DNA from: Carnegiea gigantea
Lineage: Eukaryota > Streptophyta > Magnoliopsida > Caryophyllales > Cactaceae
Assembly (NCBI GenBank): GCA_029747015.1
Contig: JAKOGI010000110.1
Location: 563,233 to 627,232, forward strand
DNA length: 64,000 bases
Reading direction: 5' to 3'
Of the stretch, positions 24,334 through 34,327 are shown piece after piece. Below the pieces are notes generated by a model. It was not told the origin of the DNA. It was given only the letters and a program-made list of their open reading frames with translations, and ran no database searches. The position numbers and the translations under genes were made by a program. How positions within the stretch are numbered: position 1 is the stretch's first letter; the number at the start of each line of letters is the position of its first letter.

Positions 24334-24980
24334 TGATGAACAAGAGTGTTTGGCATGTTAGCATAGTGTATTCCCGGCAACCCCTTTGGTTTAGAGAGTG
24401 CTCATAATTACATTGAGAGTGTGATATCACTTATTTCAGTGTTGGTTGCTCACTAGCTAAGGCTTTCAGCTTCACACTTCCCAAACTGTTTGTCCCTCTC
24501 TTACCTGTACCCTTAGCCCCGTCTCAACCTTGCAAAGTCCTCTTGATTGTGGTTGTGCATTTTGCATTTTAGCGGTGGAGAATTGAGAATCCTACCAAGC
24601 CTATGGTAGATTGTTGTAGTGGAAGAGGGTTGAGTGAACCACTTTACATCCAAACACATGCGAGGGAGTGCACATACTTATCCCTTCTATGAGAGTCACT
24701 ACCACGCCTTCCGACCCACTGCTTATTTGAATGCGTTTTGATTTGGGGAGGGGGGCGATATGGTTTGATGAGATGTTGATTTGGGCACGTGGTCCTCCTA
24801 ACGATTTGAAAAGATTTTGAAAACTGTGTTTATGCCTCAAACTAGCCCACCAGCTGTGCGCATCGCTGTTCGATCTGACTGATCCACTATTTGCCTTGCC
24901 TGAGGAGGCGGATAGTTGCAGGTTTTCGACTCCCTATCGCTCTATTCATGTTTCAGTCTTGCTTGGGGCCAAGCAAGCGC
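23268..24980 (+). other. Athila 3' untranslated region before the purine tract
   Basis: Non-coding. It has two poly-A runs, 24,246-24,263 and 24,286-24,331 (46 A), separated by a G-rich patch, and a C8A13-type run at 23,552-23,575. Lysine-rich frames across it are artefacts. A long non-coding region before the 3' LTR is usual in Athila elements. Confidence 0.7.
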
Positions 24981-24995
24981 TAAGTAGGGGGGAGT
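24981..24995 (+). other. Polypurine tract of the Athila element
   Basis: TAAGTAGGGGGGAGT sits directly before TGATAAACC, the start of the 3' LTR. Purine tracts prime plus-strand synthesis in LTR elements. Confidence 0.85.
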
Positions 24996-26372
24996 TGATA
25001 AACCTCAAATTTGACCCATTTTCAACTCTAATTCTTCCCCTTTTCTCCTATAATCTTTCGACTAATCTTAGCAAAAAGGGGGGTTGAATACACTTTCTTG
25101 ACCTATTATGCGCTAAGTTGTCCTAATTCTTGATCTGCAGGTCTAAGGTTTAAAAAGTGGGAGTTTCCTGCTGGTTGTGCCAAAAATGACGCTCTGGGGT
25201 CAATTTCTGGCGTGAATGAAGCGTCGGCGAAGCCCGGGAGAACCATCTGGAGGCGCACGGCTGATTGCAGGGAGCGCACGGTCAGTTGCAGGACACGCAC
25301 GGCCGTGCCTCGTAGCCAGAAGGTGCGCACGGTTTGGCGCACGACCGTGTGCCTAAACCATGCCTACCCCCGGCACGCACGTTCCCCCGTGCGTGGGACG
25401 CACGACCGTGCGTCATTAGTTTTTGCGCGATTTAATTACTTCGCGAGGCAGTTACCTGGGGGTATTCTTTTTGGTTTTCTTTTCTCCTGCTTTTCTTTTT
25501 TTTCCCTCAAAAAGGGGGCGACTCTAGGGTTAGTTTGGATTTCAATTGGTTGTTCAGTTCAACACTTTGGTTTGGATTTAATTATTGCTTTCGGTAGATT
25601 GTTGCTACAGATTGGTACACTCTTGAACCCTTCTTTTATTCGTTGTAATTCAAGTTTCTTATTTCTTCGCATGCTATCATTATTGATTGAAGTTGAGATT
25701 AGAATTATGTTTAGCGGCTAAGTTCCTAAATCTTGGATTGGGTGTAGCCCCTATAATGTGAATTGGATATCGATTCTAGGTTTTTGTGAATTCTGCCTAA
25801 AGTATTATTGAATTCTCACTTAGCACGCCAGGTGTTCGATGAATTGCCTGAGAAGGCTTATTCATGTTCTTAAAGAGGGTTTAGGAGACTAATGAGAGTT
25901 GGGTCCTTCACCTAGAGCGGCTTTGCGAGCGATTGTAAATCTTAACATGAGAATAGTTAGGATTTCAATTGGGAATTGAGATTACTTGATCTTGTGGTTT
26001 TGTTATTCTAGTTTCATGAGAATAGATAATTAGGATAATTCAACCAGTCTGATGATCTTCGAGAGAAGGCGCAGATGCTCTTAATTGGTAATTATTCCAT
26101 TTCGATTGTTCCGCAGGCAGATTCGCATTACCTAAGTCTTCTTCCCAATGAACGTTATAGTGTGGTGAACTCCAATCCAGGACTCCTCTCATTATTTGAT
26201 ATAAACCTAATAGAATTAGAATCAGTTTACCCAAATTCACCAGACCTAGCTTAGATTAAGTGTCACAGATTGCCTCGGTGATTGAAACCAAGTTCCCTGC
26301 GGATACGACCCGTACTTGCCTCTGCTGGCTACAACCGGCACCGTGCACTTGCGGTATATTTTTAACTCAACA
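24996..26372 (+). repeat. Athila 3' LTR (1,377 bp)
   Basis: Starts TGATAAACCTC and ends ACTCAACA (TG...CA). There is no partner on the left side. It contains a second cluster of GCACGG/CCGTGC palindromes at 25,255-25,420. Confidence 0.88.
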
Positions 26373-27091
26373 ATTTTCTTTGGTTCAAGAAAGTCCCCTT
26401 GGAGGATCTGGAAATTTCAATCCCAAGAAAATATCTTGCAATGCCCAAGTCTTTAATGGTGAAGGCAGCATGCAAATCCCTTTTAATTTGAGCAATACTA
26501 GCAACATCATTCCCTGTAATCAGAAGATCAACCACATAAACAAGTACAAAGGTGATAAGCCCTTTCTGTAGCCTTGTGAATAGAGAGTAATCACTTTTGG
26601 ACTGCTTGAACCCTTTGGACTGTAAGAATTTTGTAAGCTCCAAATTCCATTGTCTGGGATGCTTGTTTAAGACCATCAAGTGACCTTTGAAGCTTACAAA
26701 CTTGCCCAGGCTTTGCCTTTGTATATCCTTCAGGAGGAACCATGTATACTTCTTCATCAAGATAGCCATGCAAAAAAGCATTGTTGATATCAAGTTGATG
26801 CAAAGGCCAACTCTTAGCAGTAGCAAGAGCTATAAAAATTCTAACTGTGATGAGTTTGGCCACAGGTGAAAAGGTATGTTTGTAGTCTTTGTCTTTCACC
26901 TGTTCAAACCCTCTAATTACTAATCTTGCCTTGTGTCTCTCTACAGAGCCATCTGCCTTGTATTTAGTCTTGTACACCCATTTTGATGTAAGAGCCTTTT
27001 TTCCTTGAGGGAGAGAAGTCAATATCCAAGTATGATTTTGTTCCAATGCTGTCAGTTCATGGTCCATTGCCTTCACCCAATCTGGATATAG
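26373..27091. repeat. 719-bp direct repeat of copia RT sequence, right copy
   Basis: Repeat of 14,362-15,080. Beyond 27,091 the copia sequence continues normally (GCTTTGCTTGTGCATAG), while the left copy breaks off at the same base. Confidence 0.93.
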
Positions 27092-27250
27092 CTTTGCTTG
27101 TGCATAGTACTTAGGTTCTGGTTGTTGTAACACATTTACTAGTGAGGACATGTAAGAGGCTGAAAGGTGTGCCAAATTTGAAAAAGTGAACAAAGGATAA
27201 GGTGTGGATGTAGAGTGAAAGCTTTGTGATTGAGAGGAAGAACTTAAGGG
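26373..27250 (-). pseudogene. copia reverse transcriptase, right part
   Basis: This reads as RT from its N-terminus ([15 protein letters not shown], then [20 protein letters not shown]) to EISRSSKGTFLNQRK, where the Athila LTR cuts in. It has the same one-base insertion (about 26,656) and YVVD change as the left copy. Upstream, the frame breaks again near 27,200-27,250, between the integrase tail and RT. Confidence 0.88.
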
Positions 27251-28420
27251 TAAAGAGACGGCTGGGTATTATTTATAGCATTGGTTTTGATGGCTGATTC
27301 TGGAGCTGTAATAAATGATTTAGGACACACATAGTCCTTAAGCCAGGTTGGTGGTGCTCTAACTCTAGAGGATTTTCTAGGAGGTGTCTCTACAACAAGT
27401 ACCTGCTCAGGGAGTTGTGAATCATAATAGGAAGGAGAAGAAGTATTATAGACTGAGTTAGAAGGGTCAAGATGAAGAGGAACATTATGAGTCTTTGAAG
27501 GGGAAGGTCTGGACTGAGTTTTTGGGGAGTCTGATATGAAATGAGGGGCCAAATGGGGCACAATGGAACCATTTGGGGCCTCCATACAGGGAACACTCGT
27601 ATTGCTTGAATCTTCTTTGAAGGGAAAAACGTTCGCTTTAAACCAGACATCTCTGCTGTGAAAAAATTTCTTTATTTGCAAATCATAAAGTTTATAACCT
27701 TTAAAACCAAAGGTATATCCAAGAAAAATACATTTATGTGCCATGGCCTCAAATTTGTCCATCTCCCCCACATTTGCAGCAAAACAGAGGCAGCCTGTGG
27801 TCCTCAGTATAGTGTAATCTGGTGGTTTACCATAAAGCCTCTCAAATAGGCTTTTCCAAGATAAGTTGGACATAGGCAACATGTTAATGATGTGTGTTGC
27901 AGAAAGTATACACTCACTCCAGAATGATTTGGGCAGTCCTGCATGAAACCTTATGGCTCTTACAGTGTCAAGCAAATGTCTATGCTTTCTTCTACAACTC
28001 CATTCTGTTGTGGGGTTTTTACAATTGATCTTTGGTGTAAAATCCCTTTGGATTTAAAAAATTCAAGGCAAGTGGACTGAATAAATTCAGTTCCATTGTC
28101 TGATTTAACCATAAGCATTTTTGTGTCAAACTGAGTTTCAATCATTTGATGAAAATGTTTTATGGCACCCATGGCTTGAGTTTTATCTTGCAACATTTGC
28201 GTCCAAGTAAGAAAGTATTTGGCACCAGTGATACTGACTACCCTGTAAGGACCCCAAAGGTCCATATGCACAAGCTGAAATGGTTTAGAAGTGTTAATAG
28301 CACTCTTATTAAAAGGGAGTCTATGGAATTTGGCTAAAACACAAGTTTCACAGAAAAACTCCTTGGATAAGTATGGTTTACAATCAGCAATATGCTGCAT
28401 TTTACTGAATGAAGTATGAC
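27244..28420 (-). pseudogene. copia integrase, frameshifted
   Basis: Zinc finger: HSRLGHTSFSKMQH followed by CETC at about 28,340-28,430. Core: LVHMDLWGPY, then KSDNGTEF, then PQQNGVVE. The frame is lost at about 27,990, right after PQQNGVVE, by loss of one base, and the rest follows in another frame (LLDTVRAIRF, then FWSECILSATHIIN, and a PSKTH/PPRKSSRVR linker). Downstream of integrase comes RT, the copia order. Confidence 0.87.
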
Positions 28421-29692
28421 CAAGTCTAGAATGTAATATATCAATCACTTTGGAAGAACATGCTGAATTATTGCAAGGGGTGATATCTAAACTTGGTGAA
28501 TTTGATGTGAAAACTTCAGAGACATTGACTGCAGGAATAGGGATTTTGTCTTTGGAAGGAGATGTGAGAGAATAGAGCCCACTAGCCTTTTTCCCAACAG
28601 CCATAATCAGCTCAGTTGAAAGGTCCTGAAAAATGCAATGAGTGGAGTAAAAGGTTGTGCTACACGGGTTGTCAGACAAAAATTTTTCAACTGATAGAAG
28701 ATTGTATTTAAAATCTGGCACATAAAGGACACCATGCAGTGTCAAGGAAGATGATATTGGGATATTACCAATTGTTGTGACAGGTTTTAAAGTGCCATCT
28801 GGCAGAGTGACAAACACAGGGTTATGTAAAGGGGTTGTATTGGAAAATAGGTCAAGGTTGAATGTCATGTGATCACTAGCACCTGTGTTAATAATCCAAG
28901 AACTCAAAGCACCTTTTAACACAGCACAGCTTATAGAAGATTGAGGGTCACTTGAGACCATACCTGCAAAATGAGCATATGCATTGGAATCTGCATTTGG
29001 CATGTCCATCCCTTGCTTACCTTTGACAAGCTTCATCATTTCCTGAGCAAGTGCTTGTACAATATTAGTATCAACCTTCCTAGAATAGAAGATGTAGTTG
29101 AACCTGATGCACTGCTTCCAAAGGCATCATCAAGAGGATTGTCAGAGTTACTGTCAGCATAAGAGCTGACTATGTTCGCTGCAAATCTGGGGTTTCTTCT
29201 TGGTTTGATGTTCTCTTTAGGGCCTTGATACCATTCAGGATAGCCTATAATCTTGAAATATTGATCCGTGCTGTGACTAGACCTCTGGCAATGGTCACAA
29301 AATCTATTGCCCTTGTTCTTCTTAAAATCCTTTCTGCCTTTAGCACCAGCATTCCCAGATTTAGTCACCATTGCAGTGATTGTACTATCTGAATCTCCAA
29401 AAGAATTAGTTTGTGTCCTCATAATATTTGCAGCTATTTCTCTATTAGCTGTTAAATTTCCAATAACATGCCTTTGAGTTTCTACTCTTTGTACCATAGA
29501 ATAAGCCTTGTTAACACTTGGCAATGGATCAAGCAACAAAATCTGACCCCTTATGGCCTTATAATTCTTATTTAGGTGCATCAAGAAATGCATTAATTTT
29601 TGCCTTTCTGCAAGTTCCATGGTTTTTTTAATAGCTTTGCAATTAGGATCACAGATACAAACAGGTACTCCAGAAAGATCATCCAACTCATC
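28421..29692 (-). pseudogene. copia gag C-terminus and protease, broken
   Basis: The gag part (to about 29,085) has NKAYSMVQRVETQRH and a knuckle CDHCQRSSHSTDQYF, in which the last zinc-binding Cys is Tyr (TAT). A frameshift near 29,085 follows. The protease site reads SWIINTGASDHM, where the catalytic Asp is Asn (codon at 28,887-28,889). Both changes are G-to-A on the coding strand, as expected for decay of methylated DNA. The gag N-terminus is at 32,509-32,988, across the solo LTR. Confidence 0.87.
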
Positions 29693-32503
29693 TGTAACGC
29701 CCCAAATTAAACATGTTTTACTATTTATATCCTCCTTAATAAATCTCTTAATTATAATCTAGATAACCCAATGATAGGGGTATTACCGCCGTCCAAAAGG
29801 ACAAGGCTTGAAACATAAGTGCTATAAAGAATATAGCTAAGCATAACCTCAAACATATACACTCACATCAAGTGTTAATCCATGAAGGGTTTATAAACCA
29901 TAGCAAAATAAATCATTATATAGTCTACATCTTCATCCACAGAAGAATTTAATATACAGCTTTAAGGTATGCATATACTGCATTACTTCTGATCCACCTG
30001 GATCTCCTTACTTCACTTATTCTCTTCAGCTGATTTGTTAGCATGAGGGCAATTCTCTGAGCATTTGCCTAAAACAAAACATGAAAACATTTCGAACTGT
30101 GAGCCGAAGCTCAGTATATGCATTCCTGAATTGTTAAATGATCATTGAAACACTGGTTGGGTCTGCTTTGCAATTCATTTAAGGTCAAAACAGGGAATGA
30201 GATTAATATAAAACTGCATTGTTGATTATTATCTGATAGTGAACCCCTTGATACTGTTACGATCTATGGATAGGTATACACCTGCCAAGCCGACCGGGGG
30301 ACCTTGCCTGAAGCCGCGCGGGTAACTGAAGGGCAATGCCCTGCAACTGATAACTGACGGGATCACTAATTAACTGACAAATCACTGTGTAAACTGATTC
30401 ATTGATGTACTTCAAAACATGATAACGTTGATAAATACACTCTGATTTCTAAAGATACAGGCAATGCACGTACCTGAAATCTTTAAAATGATATCTCACT
30501 TGATAATACGTATGTGCAATGAAAAATGATAGACTAGGCCCCATTTATGTTTAAGAGGTATCATTATAAATAAATGTAGTTAGTAAACCATGTTCACTAA
30601 CATAATTTATAACTTTAGTGGAAATTGATTAATGAAAAAGACTTCTACAATCCCAATACTTCAATGTAAGGCAAGTTAAACCAAAATGATCTGAAAAATA
30701 AATCAGTAAAGTTATTAAACTTGAAATGCAACAAACTGATACAAAATAGACCAATTAGAAAGATTGAGCTACTGAAATATGGGTTTCTGATATTTCTGAA
30801 ATGAATAATGAAAAGTGTAATGCTTCTGAAATGGATAATAGAATGTGTAATGATTCTGAAATGGATAATAAAAGGTTTAATGCCATGAGGGGTGTTGTGA
30901 GGTTCATAGGGGCTCAAATGACATCAGTTTGGTCCGTTAAGCACTAATTTCTTTCTTCACATAATATCGCTTGATAGTCTACTTTAGAAAATCCATATCT
31001 TTTACTCCCAAACTCCAATTGAGATATAAAACCCCAATATGAAAAGATCATAATGTCCACTAAAACTTTCCTTCAGGACAAAAAGTATGATTCACATAGT
31101 AAGGTCCCCAAAATTTAGATAGAACACAAATATACACAATTTCAGTCCCATCTGCGCAGTTGTACAAAAACGACTATAACTTTTTCCACAGAACTCAGAT
31201 TAAGGCGATTCAAAAGGAATTTAAAAGATAACTCATTGATCTATCCACACACGAAAAATCACAATTTTTCAGTCACCCAATCAATACCAGTTTTTTCGTA
31301 AAGTTACTGTTCCAGTTCAGTTCCCAGTTTCAATGTATTCTGCACAGTCTTGAGTAAATTGGTCATAACTTTGTCCACACAACTCGAAATTGAGTAATTT
31401 CAAAGCCTATTGAAAGCTAACTCATCAAGATATCACTAGACCAAAAATCATGAATTTTGGATGTGCCAAACAATACCAGTTTAATCCCGAATTCACCCCT
31501 GTTTTAGGTCTGTTTACAGCTCACTAATCACATCTTTGCAATCTTTTCTTCACATAACCACCCACTAAAATAACTCCATAACTTATATAAATCAGTATAA
31601 ACATTTGGATATGCATTACCAATGCCAACTATCACAAAATCTCATTTAAAACAAGCCAAATCCATTACTTCAACTAAACTTGCATGATCAAGAACAATCC
31701 CAACCTTAGCATGCTTTCTTGCTTAACCAACCATTTAACACTTCAAAGATAACTCTAATACTTATCAAAATAACATGATCAACAATAAAAACCAACAAGA
31801 ACAAGATTCAAAATCAAAAATCAGCATGATAGGGATTGAAGTTTACTCACTTTGTACGTGAATATATGAAGATTGAGGTGGTGTTTGATGGTGGTAGGAG
31901 TTGGGGATGATGGCTGGTGGTGTTGGGGGTAGGGGCTGGTGGCCGGAGGTAGCGGGGAGTGGCAGCAGCAGCCTTGAACAGCAGCTGGAAGGGGGCTGAT
32001 GGTGGCTGCCATGGAGGTTGAGAGGAAGAGAGAGAAAGGAGAGCTTTGGCCTTTGCTTGCTTGATTTACTTGGATGAAAATCATCCAAGTATACTTGGTT
32101 GAGTTCATACCTCCCAAAAATATCTTTTGCTACTTTAAATTAGGGGTATAGATGGTAATTACTTAAACAAATAGATTAGGAACTTGTTGGGCCGAAATCG
32201 GCCTTAAATGAACTCGGGTTCGAGAAAAATCTCAAACCGGGTACGATTAATTTAATTTTTTTTTTCCAAAGCTCGAAATTAAATGTGATATCATGAAAAA
32301 TTATTTAATCTTTTAAATCATAATTATCGAGGCCTACTATCAATTTTTTCGAAATTAATATGGTAAATAAAACGTGAATTGCAAAGTGGGGCCCAAAATT
32401 GAATTCTCTCAATTGGGATGATTAAATAAGATAAATAAATATGAAAAATGAATAACATGACTTAATTAGATAAATAAACATGATTTAGGGTCGGGCTATT
32501 ACA
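29693..32503. mobile_element. Solo LTR, 2,811 bp, inside copia gag
   Basis: Starts TGTAACGCCCC and ends GGGCTATTACA on the plus strand (TG...CA), with a perfect 5-bp duplication TCATC at 29,688-29,692 and 32,504-32,508. Copia gag reads through exactly when it is removed. There is no protein domain inside; open frames at 31,821-32,117 are low-complexity. The length suggests a gypsy chromovirus (Tekay/Del-like), with a GC-rich patch at 30,280-30,360; that lineage call is tentative. Solo LTRs arise by recombination between the two LTRs of one element. Confidence 0.85.
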
Positions 32504-32508
32504 TCATC

Positions 32509-32988
32509 CCAAAGCTTTTACATCTTTGTGTAATATACTGCCATAGAGTCATTTTCTTGATATAATTCAGACAATTCTTTTTCCAATTGATAAAGCAGCG
32601 GGCCATTACTTTGGCCAAAGCATTCTGTGAGTTCTTCCCAAAGTTGTCTTGCAGAATTGACATACAAGAAGGCCTTAGCTAGTTCATTTATCATTGAGTT
32701 TAATAGCCAACTTACCACCATGTTGTCACATCTGATCCACTGATTGTGCAGTGGTGAAGTCAGTGCAGGTTTGGTGCATGAACCATCAATGAATTCAAGT
32801 TTTGTCTTAGCCTTCAAGGCAATCTTAACAGCTCTGCTCCACTTTTGAAAATTTGATCCATTCAACTTGACATTAACCAGCTGCATTCCAGGAAAATCTG
32901 AACTCTGCAAATACAACGGGTCATCGTGGTATGTTTCTTGATACCTGCTTGTATCTGAATCATTCAGATAAGGTATTTCCTCAGACAT
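32509..32988 (-). pseudogene. copia gag N-terminus
   Basis: ATG 32986-32988 begins MSEEIPYLND. It contains VNVKLNGSNFQKWSRAVKIA and WLLNSMINELAKAFLYVNSA, typical of the copia gag (UBN2-like) domain. The frame stops near 32,518 at a TAA (AAGATGTAAAAG on the minus strand) just before the solo LTR. Confidence 0.88.
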
Positions 32989-33162
32989 GATTGAGCAATT
33001 TTAACAGGAAGAGGACAGATCCAGAATCAATATCTTGGAGGCTGGATCAAAAGAACAATCGATCAAGAAAGAAGATAGTGTTTACTTGAAGCAGCTTGAT
33101 TAGTTGTTGATACAGACCAACTAATCGAAAAGAAAATTTCAGGATGTGAACAGAACCTAGAT

Positions 33163-33174
33163 GCTCTGATACCA
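33163..33174 (-). other. Primer-binding site, initiator tRNA-Met
   Basis: TGGTATCAGAGC on the minus strand, directly next to the 5' LTR. This is the usual plant copia primer site complementary to the initiator tRNA-Met 3' end. Confidence 0.95.
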
Positions 33175-33412
33175 TGTAAAATGTGAGATTATCAAAAATC
33201 GAAGCAAACACAGAGAAGAGAAGAACTGGGAGGTGAGCTTTTTAGCTCCATCCTCTATATGTTCATTATTTGAAAAGCTGTATTTTTATAGGAGAGGAAT
33301 GTGAATCATTTATATACACGGACAACTAATTCCTGCTGATGTCTAACAAACTCTCAACTGATGATGCTGATGTGGCATAGGGAGTAACAAACTTGTAACA
33401 GACTCCTCAACA
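33175..33412 (-). repeat. copia 5' LTR
   Basis: Partner of 13,321-13,558 with six differences over 238 bp by my count, so the insertion is not very recent. Confidence 0.95.
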
Positions 33413-33504
33413 ACTTCCAAATTAAATTCACGCAGCGTGGACGACGTTCAATATGACCATGCAAAATGGAGGCGATGTATAACAATAGAGATGCCTGGTA
33501 ATAA

Positions 33505-33867
33505 CAGATGTTTGGGTAAAAATAATTTTTTGAGAGGATTTTAGCTGTTTTGATCAAATCAAACTACTAAAGAATGTTTGGTAAATAGTTATTTACAATA
33601 GCTGTTTAGTTCTAAAAAACTCTTCCTATTAACCTTTTGGGGAGAGCTTTTTGTAAAAATGATATAATTATGTACAAGTTTGGGAAAAATTACACCACAT
33701 ATCATTAAGAACTAATTTATAAATAGCGGTATAAATGAAAATTTACCAACAATTTTTTTAGAAACAGCCCGTTTTTAACAGCTAATTCAAACAACTAATA
33801 TAAATAACTAGTTCACATAGCTAACGGCTAACACAAATACCTTACAGTTGTTTGCTAAACACGGCCA
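33505..33867. mobile_element. MITE, TGTTTGGcAAA family
   Basis: Left ACAGATGTTTGGGTAAA, right TTTGCTAAACACGGCC, with repeats of AACAGCTA and AACTAATATAAATAACTA inside. Same family as 3,969 and 59,793. It lies between the copia LTR and the SAM50 gene. Confidence 0.55.
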
Positions 33868-34327
33868 ATATAATTAATATATCAACTTATCAAGGCTCCC
33901 TTACCATTTGCAAATGAATCGCCAAATAATCAAAATTACAAAAAGAAAATCTATAAAATAAAGAAAGAAGTGGGAAAACATATATATTAAAAAGCAAGAA
34001 ACCCGCCACCCCCATTTATGTAGCCATTCTCCCCTTGGAAAAAGGTCAAAGAATCTTGAAGTTAACTTGTGCCGTTGTCTTCCCTTGATCCCATCCAACT
34101 GCTTGTTTTTTCAAGACATGGCAAAAGTTGAGCTGCACGTCAAAATTAAAGACAAACATGCATCAGCGCATACTATGCCCAATCATATCACCAATATACT
34201 CTACCACATGTCATAAATCTGTTACGTTTTGGATGAATGTAACCTTAATGAACGAGCAATTGATATAAGCCCAAAATAGATGTTAACCCAAAAATTGATT
34301 GGTAAGGATGCCAACTTACTATTTTAC

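Larger units (their letters stand above)
15081..26372 (+). mobile_element. Ty3/gypsy Athila-type retrotransposon lacking its 5' LTR
   Basis: The order is tRNA-Asp primer site (15,085), gag-protease, pol (RT-RNase H-integrase), a separate env-like ORF, purine tract (24,981-24,995), 3' LTR (24,996-26,372). The integrase follows RT, and the RT box FMDDFSVYG and extra ORF fit the Athila lineage. No 5' LTR is present: copia sequence runs straight into TTTTTGGCGCC. The right flank restarts copia at ATTTTC (26,373), the same site as 14,362, so the original insertion point can be read. Confidence 0.92.
13321..33412 (-). mobile_element. Ty1/copia LTR retrotransposon, split by two later insertions
   Basis: The two 238-bp LTRs differ at six positions by my count. 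The element runs on the minus strand: 5' LTR at 33,175-33,412, primer site, gag, protease, integrase, reverse transcriptase, RNase H, purine tract, 3' LTR at 13,321-13,558. Flanking 5-mers ATTTC (13,316-13,320) and ACTTC (33,413-33,417) are a likely target duplication with one mismatch. About 14 kb of the span is foreign: a solo LTR in gag (29,693-32,503) and an Athila element in the reverse-transcriptase region (15,081-26,372). Integrase-before-RT order assigns it to copia. The coding region has frameshifts at about 29,085, 27,990 and 14,645/26,656 and altered protease and RT active sites, so it is dead. Confidence 0.93.

Noticed and set aside
24012..24407. Lysine-rich frame in the Athila 3' region
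   Set aside because: Created by an A46 run.
31821..32117. Proline/histidine-rich frames within the solo LTR
   Set aside because: Low complexity, on either overlapping frame, with no homology recognised; probably composition only.
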